A stretch of DNA of 35,223 bases from a virus: IMG/VR virus record IMGVR_UViG_3300035681_000075, positions 1 through 35,223 of that record. One strand, given 5' to 3'. Under the pieces are notes generated by a model. That model had not been told where the DNA came from and searched no databases. It was given only the letters and a program-made list of their open reading frames with translations. The position numbers and the translations under genes were made by a program. This document shows, one piece after another, positions 29,172 through 35,223 of the stretch (position 1 is its first letter; every line of letters begins with the position of its first letter).

Positions 29172-29591
29172 ATGCCAGCTACTTTTATTGCAGACTTGAA
29201 GAATCAAGGAATGGGTGCAGCTTCAATCGCTCCCGTAACAGCCCCTGCTTCTTCAGTAACCGGAACCGGAATTGACCTTCAGCTTTCCGATGGCCCTATT
29301 AATGCACTCTTGGTAACCGGAACTGCTTCCGGTGGAACAAGCCCAACCCTTGCTGTCAAAGTTCAAGAGAGCGATGACAACAGTAACTTTGTAGACCTTA
29401 AGAGTTATGACACTCTTTCTGGTACAGACCTTAACGGTCAGTTCCAGTTCTTAGGCAAACTCCTTCGCAACAAACGATATGTAAGAGCCGTAGCAACCGT
29501 AACAGGTTCGCCAACTGCTTTGCCATTATCTGTTGTAATCATTGCAAGCAAGAAAATTGCTGGCGATGGTAATGGTGCTTTAGTTAGCTAA
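29172..29591 (+). CDS. Probable capsid decoration-like beta protein (139 aa)
   Basis: The protein is almost all strands and turns: PINALLVTGTASGGTSPTLA, VKVQESDDNSNFVDL, then RYVRAVATVTGSPTALPLSV and VVIIASKK. This pattern (a V-x-x-Q-E-S-x-D-x-S-x-F strand with a later R-Y-V-R-A) is widespread in a small beta-sandwich phage protein encoded right after the major capsid gene. It is usually regarded as a head decoration or stabilising protein. The position directly behind the capsid gene supports this. Start ATG behind AAAGGAACACTATCC. Confidence 0.55.
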   Translation: MPATFIADLKNQGMGAASIAPVTAPASSVTGTGIDLQLSDGPINALLVTGTASGGTSPTLAVKVQESDDNSNFVDLKSYDTLSGTDLNGQFQFLGKLLRNKRYVRAVATVTGSPTALPLSVVIIASKKIAGDGNGALVS

Positions 29592-29618
29592 GTAGTAAAC
29601 CTTAACCCCGAGTAAACC

Positions 29619-30284
29619 ATGCTTACCAGCTTGGCCCAAATCAAGGCATTCTTGAATATATCGGGGTCTGATACTACACAAGATTCTCAATTGAAGGGAC
29701 TCCAAATTGCTGCTGAGTCGATAATACAATCTCGACTTAAACGCAATTTGGAGTCTGCTTCTTATACAGAGTACCACGCTGGTAACTCTCAAAGAACAAT
29801 TGCTCTTCGTAACCGCCCAGTACTTTCAATCACTTCAATCTATGAAGACTTTAACGCATTTAGCGGAACAAAAGATAATTCTTTTGGCCCTGACACCTTA
29901 CTAATCGCTGGGCATCATTACGCTCTTGATATAGACGAAGGCACTACAACATCAAAGTCTGGCCTAGTCATTCGTATTGGTGGAGTCTGGATGGAGATAG
30001 GTAGAGTATACTTCCCTGGCAAACTCTCAGCAGAAATTGGGCCGACATACGGCAACCTTAAAATAACTTACCGAGCAGGCTACGATGTCATACCGCAAGA
30101 CATTCAATACGCTGTCTGCCTTTTAATCTCCATAATGAAGCGCACCCTGCCTTTTGGTGGTAATGTTGCATCAGAAAAAATTGGTGATTACGAATACAAG
30201 ATGTTTGATCCATCTTCAACCAAAGATCCATTAATAAGCTCTGTAGATCAAATACTCTCCCGTTATAGGGAGCAAGCTCTTTAA
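29619..30284 (+). CDS. Head-tail connector (adaptor, gp6-like)
   Basis: The N-terminal helical part MLTSLAQIKAFLNISGSDTT with QLKGLQIAAESIIQSRLKRN is the hallmark of gp6/gp15-type connector proteins that bind beneath the portal. A beta-rich insertion carries RNRPVLSITSIYED and GNLKITYRAGYDVIPQDIQY, followed by a helix AVCLLISIMKR and a C-terminal VDQILSRYR. This gives 221 residues. It is followed by the head-closure gene in the expected order, with TAATG coupling. Confidence 0.8.
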   Translation: MLTSLAQIKAFLNISGSDTTQDSQLKGLQIAAESIIQSRLKRNLESASYTEYHAGNSQRTIALRNRPVLSITSIYEDFNAFSGTKDNSFGPDTLLIAGHHYALDIDEGTTTSKSGLVIRIGGVWMEIGRVYFPGKLSAEIGPTYGNLKITYRAGYDVIPQDIQYAVCLLISIMKRTLPFGGNVASEKIGDYEYKMFDPSSTKDPLISSVDQILSRYREQAL

Positions 30285-30625
30285 TGATATCATCTTCTTT
30301 AATTACAGATACCGTAACCTTAGAACGACCTTACATAACTTTAGACGAAGTATCTGGCTCTAAAAGAGAAGTATGGAATCCCGTAGTAGGTTCACAAAAT
30401 ATCCCTGCTTCTATCCAACCCGTATCTGCACAAGTACGACAAGACTTTGCTTCTCGCCAAATAATAATAACCCACCGGATTTACACTCGTTCAGATTTAA
30501 AGGCCCAGCGTGGTGATCGTGTTCGTCCAAACAAGGGTACAGCAGTTTACATGGTTACAGCATACTATGACCAAGGTGGTCGTGGGCAAGTTTTTATGAT
30601 TGAAGGAAGAGAGGTTAGTGCTTAA
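30284..30625 (+). CDS. Head closure protein (SPP1 gp16-like)
   Basis: The 113-residue beta-barrel-type product has TDTVTLERPYITLDEVSG, IPASIQPVSAQVRQDF, then IITHRIYTRSDLKAQRGDRV and YMVTAYYDQGGRGQVFMIEG. This is the pattern of the Phage_H_T_join/gp16 stopper family (strand, ...A-x-V-x-P, T-H-x-I-x-x-R, G-D-R-V). It closes the portal channel after packaging. Starts and stops overlap as TAATG on both sides. Confidence 0.75.
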   Translation: MISSSLITDTVTLERPYITLDEVSGSKREVWNPVVGSQNIPASIQPVSAQVRQDFASRQIIITHRIYTRSDLKAQRGDRVRPNKGTAVYMVTAYYDQGGRGQVFMIEGREVSA

Positions 30626-31335
30626 TGGCTTCCCCTAACCCACCCACTCACACCCTAAGCAAAACCTCCGCAAGTTCATTTACTGCAAACATTGCTTGCG
30701 AATCAAACCTTAATGTAGACCTTTATGTAAGAAGATCAGCATCTTCTTCTGAGCAATACAATTTGTTTTCAACCCGATCTGGCCCTGGTTCTATTTCCGT
30801 CACAGGAAGAACACCCTACGAATACTATCAAACCTACACAGTTACCCGTGATAGTAACAACAATGTATCTACACCCTACTTTGCCTCTATCGACCTTAAT
30901 GTTCCAAACTCAGCATTATCTGCAATAAGGTCTAAATGGCTTGCAACCCCTGCATTGGTTTCTTTGTTCAAGGGTGGATTATTTGCAAACGAAGCTCCCG
31001 AAGGTGTTGAAGGTAAGCCTTTAGTAATGCCGTATTGCATACTTAGAGAACAAGATACTGACTTTCACTTTATGATGAGCGAACAATACTTTCAAACTAG
31101 CAGCATAGACTTTATCGTTTTTGCCCCTGGTGCAGCATTAACAGAGACTTGTATGTCTCTAATTCGAGAAAATTATGATTGGCAATACCTACCTTTTGTT
31201 AAACCCGAAACCTACACGATAGCCATGCACCCTACCCACAGTTCACTGACAAGTGAAAATTTTCGGTACAAAGATGGTAATTTGATCTTTCGGGGATCTG
31301 TAAACTACGATATTATTATTAACAGGATCCTCTAG
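30625..31335 (+). CDS. Tail terminator-like protein with N-terminal Fn3/Ig-like domain (236 aa)
   Basis: Residues 1-~92 form a fibronectin-III or Ig-like beta-sandwich (PPTHTLSKTSASSFTANIAC, then PYEYYQTYTVTRDSNNNV). Residues ~95-236 begin ALSAIRSKWLATPALVSLFK with GGLFANEAPEG, PYCILRE and, late, NLIFRGSVNYDIIINR. This second part fits the small tail-completion/terminator protein (DUF3168/gpU-like) expected at this position between head closure and tail tube. An N-terminal Ig-like extension on this protein is unusual and might be displayed at the head-tail neck. Confidence 0.65.
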   Translation: MASPNPPTHTLSKTSASSFTANIACESNLNVDLYVRRSASSSEQYNLFSTRSGPGSISVTGRTPYEYYQTYTVTRDSNNNVSTPYFASIDLNVPNSALSAIRSKWLATPALVSLFKGGLFANEAPEGVEGKPLVMPYCILREQDTDFHFMMSEQYFQTSSIDFIVFAPGAALTETCMSLIRENYDWQYLPFVKPETYTIAMHPTHSSLTSENFRYKDGNLIFRGSVNYDIIINRIL

Positions 31336-31360
31336 TTTTTTTCCTTAAGGAGATTTTTCA

Positions 31361-31894
31361 ATGCCAACAACTCTTTCTGTATCCGGTATTAAAGCTGGAT
31401 TTTCTTGGGACCTTCAAAAGACAAACACTTTTGGTTCTAACACCTCCAACAGTGGAAGCTTTTCCTACTCGTCTTCTTTGGCTACCGGAACAGGTGTAGA
31501 CAAAGCAAACCTTTTTTATGCAACGCAAGAAACCATTGCTGCAAGTGGAACACTAAACCTTGATCTTTCAAACAGTAGCACCTATGACCCATTGTCTACA
31601 GCAGTAGCTTTTACCAAAGTAAAACTTATTTATATTGAAGTTGTGACTGACCCAGAAGGAGTAGCCGTAGGCTCTGGTATCACCGTAGGTGGTCATGCTT
31701 CTGCTGCTATGTCAACCTTTTTTGGTGACACCTCAGACACAATTAAAATAAGACAAGGTGGTTGTTTCCAACTTTCTTGTAATACCGCTGCTGGTTATGC
31801 CGTAACAGCAACAACCGCTGACATTATCAAAATTGCAAATGATAGCACTACCGCTGGTGTTATTGTTCGCATTGGTATTGTAGGCGAAGCGTAA
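31361..31894 (+). CDS. Beta-rich virion protein (177 aa)
   Basis: After a Ser/Thr/Gly-rich N-terminus, the second half has VKLIYIEVVTDPEGVAVGSG, ITVGGHASAAMSTFFGD, RQGGCFQLSC and a C-terminal TADIIKIANDSTTAGVIVRI. This pattern (VGG.A..., then GG-F-x-L, then A-D-x-I-x-I-x-N-x-x) recurs in small phage virion proteins encoded near tail-tube genes. A tail-associated or decoration role is inferred from context. SD AAGGAGATTTTTCA. Confidence 0.5.
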   Translation: MPTTLSVSGIKAGFSWDLQKTNTFGSNTSNSGSFSYSSSLATGTGVDKANLFYATQETIAASGTLNLDLSNSSTYDPLSTAVAFTKVKLIYIEVVTDPEGVAVGSGITVGGHASAAMSTFFGDTSDTIKIRQGGCFQLSCNTAAGYAVTATTADIIKIANDSTTAGVIVRIGIVGEA

Positions 31895-31929
31895 TAGTTT
31901 TTTCCAAACCCAATTAAGGAGCTTCTCAA

Positions 31930-32379
31930 ATGGCTACAGCTATTTCCGGTTTTCGTGGTCGTGTTATTGTAGGTACTACAACCCTCTTGGCTTCCAAGTG
32001 GTCTGTTACCTACAAGACCGAATTGCAAGATTGTTCCAGCTTTGAAGAAGAAACAGGCGGTGCTCAAGGAGCTATTACTCCTATTAGCCGATATGTTGCT
32101 TCTTTGTCTGACATGGAAGTTTCAATTGATGCTTTCTACGATGTAGAAACAGGCATTATCCCTGCCCTTAAGCCTGGCTCTTCTGTAGATTGCGAATTGT
32201 TTACTAACAAAGGAGCAAATCCAGCTTTTGGTATTGCAGCGGGTGTAGGTGGAACAGCAAAGAAATTTGCTTTTAAAGTTATTATTGAAAACCTCACTAC
32301 TGATACTGAAGTTAGAGGCGTGATTAAATACACGATTTCTGGTCGTGTAAGTGGTGGTCAGGCCTTGACCCTTGCTTAA
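31930..32379 (+). CDS. Major tail tube-like protein, paralogue 1 (149 aa)
   Basis: The product GFRGRVIVGTTTLLASKWSV, then DMEVSIDAFYDVETGIIPAL, then VIIENLTTDTEVRGVIKYTI is beta-rich with the compact barrel pattern of siphovirus tail tube proteins. It occupies their expected position between the terminator and the chaperones. It aligns with the following gene (32452-32916) over most of its length. SD is AAGGAGCTTCTCA, which is not buried in a hairpin, so this copy should be translated more strongly than the second. It is the better candidate for the main tube subunit. Confidence 0.6.
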   Translation: MATAISGFRGRVIVGTTTLLASKWSVTYKTELQDCSSFEEETGGAQGAITPISRYVASLSDMEVSIDAFYDVETGIIPALKPGSSVDCELFTNKGANPAFGIAAGVGGTAKKFAFKVIIENLTTDTEVRGVIKYTISGRVSGGQALTLA

Positions 32380-32401
32380 TGTTTTTAGTTTTTAACTGGA
32401 A

Positions 32402-32445
32402 GAGCCTTTGGAACTTCCGAAGGCTCCTTCCTTGTAAAAGGAAGG
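32402..32445 (+). promoter_or_regulatory. Two adjacent hairpins, the second covering the ribosome site of the next gene
   Basis: Hairpin 1: 32402-32412 pairs with 32416-32426 (11 bp with one G-T, 3-nt loop). Hairpin 2: CCTTCCTT (32426-32433) pairs with AAGGAAGG (32438-32445), 8 perfect bp, GTAA loop. The AAGGAAGG arm is the Shine-Dalgarno of the second tail-tube paralogue (ATG 32452). The hairpins share base 32426 and are probably exclusive at that base only. Confidence 0.6.
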
Positions 32446-32451
32446 TATTCT

Positions 32452-32916
32452 ATGGCCCGTGCAGCCGGATATGGTGGAAGAGTACTGATCAACGACACCG
32501 TACTTTATGCAAACAAGTGGGCTGTTGATTACACTCTTGAAACTGATGAAGGTACTAGCACTCAAGGAAACCAACCTGTTTACTTTAACCCCGCTAACCC
32601 TCAGACTTACCGACTGAATACAAAACGGTTATATCCCAAAGTAGCAGAAATCTCTATAAACTTTGAAGCATTCTACGACACTTCTCATGGGTGGCTAACT
32701 GCTTCGGCTCAACAAGGCGGTTTCTTTTGGGGTCTATGTCCTGGAAGAGAAGTTAGAATAACTCTTTTTCCAGCAACGCATCTTCGTAATAACGCACTCT
32801 GGTATTTTCAACAAGCTTTGATTGTCCAATGCACCCAGACCGTGGAAGTCAGGCAAGTTGTAAAAATAAGTTTTTCAGCTAAGAACAACGGTCCCAATTA
32901 CACTATTAACATTTAG
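32452..32916 (+). CDS. Tail tube-like protein, paralogue 2 (154 aa)
   Basis: It aligns with the 31930-32379 product: GYGGRVLINDTVLYANKWAV against GFRGRVIVGTTTLLASKWSV, VAEISINFEAFYD against LSDMEVSIDAFYD, and QTVEVRQVVKISFSAK against TDTEVRGVIKYTISGR. The middle contains a unique Asn/Pro/Tyr-rich insert (NQPVYFNPANPQTYRLNTKR) that paralogue 1 has in shorter form. Its ribosome site is held in a hairpin. It is likely a minor tube subunit, tail-tip or tube-capping protein. Confidence 0.55.
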   Translation: MARAAGYGGRVLINDTVLYANKWAVDYTLETDEGTSTQGNQPVYFNPANPQTYRLNTKRLYPKVAEISINFEAFYDTSHGWLTASAQQGGFFWGLCPGREVRITLFPATHLRNNALWYFQQALIVQCTQTVEVRQVVKISFSAKNNGPNYTINI

Positions 32917-32925
32917 GAGTTTGAT

Positions 32926-33369
32926 ATGGCTGAGATTTCTAAAGCCCTTGGTCTGGGCAGCAGTTTTGCACATGAAGGAAAGACTTACACCTGTTCCCCG
33001 TGGACATACAAGATCCAAGGCGAATTTGAACGCTACCTTGAAGATCATGCAATCCGAACAGCAAAACGCATGAGGCAATACCTTAACCAAGAAGAATACT
33101 CTGACCTAATTGCAAAAACACAAAAAGACATTGCAGAAGGTTATTACGCTTTTGGTGCATCACCCTGCATGAGAGCAATGCAAACTCTTACGCACTTTAA
33201 AAAAATACTACAACTGTGCCTTATCGTTAACCACCCTGACATTGACATGGAGTTTGTTGACGAGCTTGTACAGAACCGTCTTGAAGAAATGATGGCAAAA
33301 GTTGGAGAAGCGAACAACGACCCAAACCAGAATGGTCCGGAGGCAACTCAGAACCAGGTCGCCGGATAA
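32926..33369 (+). CDS. Tail assembly chaperone-like protein (gpG position, 147 aa)
   Basis: An acidic/helical 147-residue protein (GKTYTCSPWTYKIQGEFERY, then IAEGYYAFGASPCMRAMQTL, and LIVNHPDIDMEFVDELVQNR) ending in an Asn/Gln-rich tail. This profile and its place just before the tape-measure gene fit the first tail assembly chaperone of siphoviruses, which binds the tape measure during tail assembly. Start behind AGGAGTTTGAT. Confidence 0.6.
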   Translation: MAEISKALGLGSSFAHEGKTYTCSPWTYKIQGEFERYLEDHAIRTAKRMRQYLNQEEYSDLIAKTQKDIAEGYYAFGASPCMRAMQTLTHFKKILQLCLIVNHPDIDMEFVDELVQNRLEEMMAKVGEANNDPNQNGPEATQNQVAG

Positions 33370-33371
33370 CC

Positions 33372-33647
33372 ATGTCTGGGGTTTTTTCAACGCTAGTTAA
33401 AGAGCCTTTTAATCTTTCAATAGAAGAGATTGGAAGGCTCACTCCCTACCAAGTAAAAAACATCTTCTTTCGACCTAAAGAAGCAGATGAACCGGTGGGT
33501 GAGTTTCAAAGTGAGAAAGAACTTTTCTGGAAGGTTCATGTTGATTGGAAAGGGCTTACCGAAGACGAAACGCAAAAGTTGTGGGATCGGCATATTCGGA
33601 AGCAAGAAGAAAGTCTAAAAACACCACCGGAGAACTCCGATGATTAA
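33372..33647 (+). CDS. Second tail chaperone-like protein (91 aa)
   Basis: A 91-residue protein (FNLSIEEIGRLTPYQVKNIF, then FWKVHVDWKGLTEDETQKLW) in the -1 frame relative to the first chaperone, two bases behind its stop. Many siphoviruses make the second chaperone as a -1 frameshift extension of the first. Here the -1 frame is open from 33285, but I see no classic slippery heptamer, and there is an ATG at the start. Reinitiation is the simplest reading. The last 8 bases overlap the next gene. Confidence 0.55.
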   Translation: MSGVFSTLVKEPFNLSIEEIGRLTPYQVKNIFFRPKEADEPVGEFQSEKELFWKVHVDWKGLTEDETQKLWDRHIRKQEESLKTPPENSDD

Positions 33648-35223
33648 TGAAGGTGAAAGCCACAAGAAGCAACGGCTTATGCAAACTCCTTATACGGGTG
33701 CAGAAGCCGTTGGTAAGCTCCTTAAAAACTTTGGCCAAATATCGGAAGCTGTCTCTAGATTTGGTAATACATTAAACGCAATTCACATTGCTGCCGAAAA
33801 CATTGAACATGAGTTTCGCAACCTTGCTTCAATGATGTCTATGACACGGTATTCAATGTCCATGTCTAACAACTCTCCTATGTACGGTGCTGGGGCAAAG
33901 CGCACAAACTTCCCCAGCCCACAAGAACGACTAATAGAATTTGAAGTAGTTGAACGAGCTAAAAACAATATCCGTGATCAACTCAAACAAGAGCGTGGCG
34001 AACAACCTTTTAAAGACAACGCAACCCGCCTTGAAGAATACGAATCATTCTTAGAAGAAAAAGAAGCAGCGTACAAAAACCATAAAGCAAGAATGGATGA
34101 TTTGTACAAAAGAGATGGAAAAGAACCAGTCACCACCGAAACAAAAATAAACGAATACCAAAAATTCTTAGATGAAAAATACACTAGGTTACAAACCTAT
34201 TTAAAAAAAGAACTAGACTTATTTGCTACCATGCAAAAAGCTAGAGGACTTGAAAAAGTTGGAATAAATAAATTAATTTTTGAATACGAAGAATCTTTAA
34301 AATCACAAAACAAAAGAAAAAATAATAACAAAAACAACAACTCTGGTTCTGATTATGTATCTGGTTCTGCCCCTGACTATTCAGAGATGCCAGCAGTACC
34401 CAAAAAGAAAGCAGCTATAGTTGTATTAGACTTTGAAACGGCTGGTGCGCCTGGTGCAGATATACAAAAAGATAAAAACGATTATGTTAAGTCAGCAGAC
34501 ATTATACAAATAGCAGCCGAATTTAGAGATGATGTTGGCAATGTACTAGAAACATTTAATGTGTTTTTAGACAAACGAAGTAAAGAAATAACGCTACCGT
34601 CTAAGCAAGGATTAGGTGGCGACAAGTTTGCTGGTCTTCAAAAGGCTTGGCAAGAAGCAAAAGACAGTGGCAGCATGGTTACTATGGAAGATGCTGCTGC
34701 CAAATTAAAAAGCATAATAGATTCTATAGTTGTACCTGGTGTTACAAAGTTTGTAGTTAAAGACACTTTTGATACTGAGATAGTTCAAAATAACGACACT
34801 GATAAAAACAAATTGCTTCAGCCCGTTCTTGGGCCTTTTATGCAAAACAGTGATGTTATTGATGTTCAAGATGTATTTAAACAATTGTTTGAAAAAGAAA
34901 AAGAATTAGATCCTAGTAAACAAAGTGCCACTCAAAGAGCAATGGCAGATGTTGATAGCACTACTGGTGGAACAAATTACGATAAACAAGTTTTTACTAT
35001 TGAAACAATGTTTTCTGCTCTTAAGCCTGAGTTAGAAAAATTAGCTAATGAATTAAATGAAAGTAGTACAGACCTTGGAAAGTTTCATAACGCTCTTGGT
35101 GATGTGCGAATTGAATCGCTTCTTTATCTTTTTGCCCAAAGAAAATTAAAAACAATAGCAAAAGAAGCTGCTACTAAAAATCTTAACCCAACAAAAGGAT
35201 CTAAAGGTAACACAACTGCTTCA
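33640..35223 (+). CDS. Tape-measure-position virion protein with embedded DnaQ-like DEDDh exonuclease domain (3' end outside window)
   Basis: It is open from ATG 33640 to the window end (528 residues visible). Residues ~1-230 are helical/coiled coil, with an Asn-rich linker at about 230-245. Residues ~258-500 carry a complete DEDDh exonuclease set. Exo I is VVLDFETAG (D264, E266), followed by ADIIQIAAEF. Exo II is KDTFDTEIV (D378). Exo III is FHNALGDVRIESLLYLF (H483, D488). Spacing and neighbouring hydrophobic strands are typical of DnaQ/epsilon-like 3'-5' exonucleases. Position behind the two chaperones predicts the tape measure, a long protein that sets tail length and is ejected with the DNA. 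A nuclease within it would be delivered into the cell. No clear SD; coupled to the upstream gene by an 8-bp overlap. Confidence 0.75.
   Translation, partial: MINEGESHKKQRLMQTPYTGAEAVGKLLKNFGQISEAVSRFGNTLNAIHIAAENIEHEFRNLASMMSMTRYSMSMSNNSPMYGAGAKRTNFPSPQERLIEFEVVERAKNNIRDQLKQERGEQPFKDNATRLEEYESFLEEKEAAYKNHKARMDDLYKRDGKEPVTTETKINEYQKFLDEKYTRLQTYLKKELDLFATMQKARGLEKVGINKLIFEYEESLKSQNKRKNNNKNNNSGSDYVSGSAPDYSEMPAVPKKKAAIVVLDFETAGAPGADIQKDKNDYVKSADIIQIAAEFRDDVGNVLETFNVFLDKRSKEITLPSKQGLGGDKFAGLQKAWQEAKDSGSMVTMEDAAAKLKSIIDSIVVPGVTKFVVKDTFDTEIVQNNDTDKNKLLQPVLGPFMQNSDVIDVQDVFKQLFEKEKELDPSKQSATQRAMADVDSTTGGTNYDKQVFTIETMFSALKPELEKLANELNESSTDLGKFHNALGDVRIESLLYLFAQRKLKTIAKEAATKNLNPTKGSKGNTTAS

Noticed and set aside
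33285-33375. Programmed -1 frameshift joining the two chaperone-like genes
   Set aside because: The -1 frame is open here, but no X-XXY-YYZ heptamer was found and the second gene has its own ATG two bases behind the stop. It remains possible but is not supported.
1-35223. CRISPR array, insertion sequence or integration site
   Set aside because: No regularly spaced repeats, transposase motifs, integrase or attachment-site-like duplications were seen.

Overview
This window is part of the genome of a tailed double-stranded DNA phage (Caudoviricetes). The head genes are HK97-type and the tail genes are of siphovirus type. The host cannot be named from the sequence. Translation starts use canonical AAGGAG-like Shine-Dalgarno sites, so a bacterium with an ordinary anti-SD is likely. 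No terminase, lysin, integrase, helicase or DNA polymerase is recognisable here, so those genes must lie outside the window. I found no tRNA gene of standard form and no CRISPR array.

Layout. (1) 1-9317, minus strand: a dense accessory operon of about 30 small genes with ATGA/TAATG overlaps. Most are unknown. It contains several duplicated families (an HTPGPW/ANAxLxAAPELL family, an EYP..WA family, and two other paralogue pairs). It also carries a probable modification pair: a C5-cytosine DNA methyltransferase (5659-6564) and a 2-oxoglutarate/Fe(II)-oxygenase-like protein (4851-5405). (2) 9305-12765, minus: a 586-aa unknown protein, an SSB-like protein ending in DMPF, a membrane-anchored OB-fold-like protein and two small proteins. 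(3) 12766-16159, minus: short transcription units, one to three genes long. Most have a strong intrinsic terminator, and a repeated 18-bp element (CCCCTTGTAGTCTTGGGG on the minus strand) sits upstream. The coding sequences here are unusually rich in stem-loops. The extreme case is the 158-aa gene at 15294-15770, tiled by about 14 consecutive hairpins and preceded by a three-way-junction leader. (4) 16160-20650, minus: an 804-aa protein that may be a double-psi-beta-barrel polymerase relative (weak evidence), four small genes, and two related three-hairpin RNA elements (16031-16120 and 19916-19978) with a tRNA-like T-loop. (5) 20650-23493, minus: a 947-aa basic helical protein, divergent from the virion operon. 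(6) 23520-35223, plus: promoter, portal, prohead protease fused to a long acidic scaffold-like region, small Cys protein, major capsid protein, decoration-like protein, connector, head-closure protein, tail terminator with an N-terminal Fn3-like domain, beta-rich virion protein, two paralogous tail-tube-like proteins separated by two hairpins, two tail-chaperone-like genes, and the start of the tape-measure-position gene.

The most notable single observation is that the tape-measure-position protein (33640 to the window end) contains a complete DnaQ-like DEDDh 3'-5' exonuclease motif set. Next are the hairpin-tiled gene with its structured leader, the repeated T-loop RNA elements, the gene fusion/fission pair at 1900-3051, and the methyltransferase/oxygenase pair.
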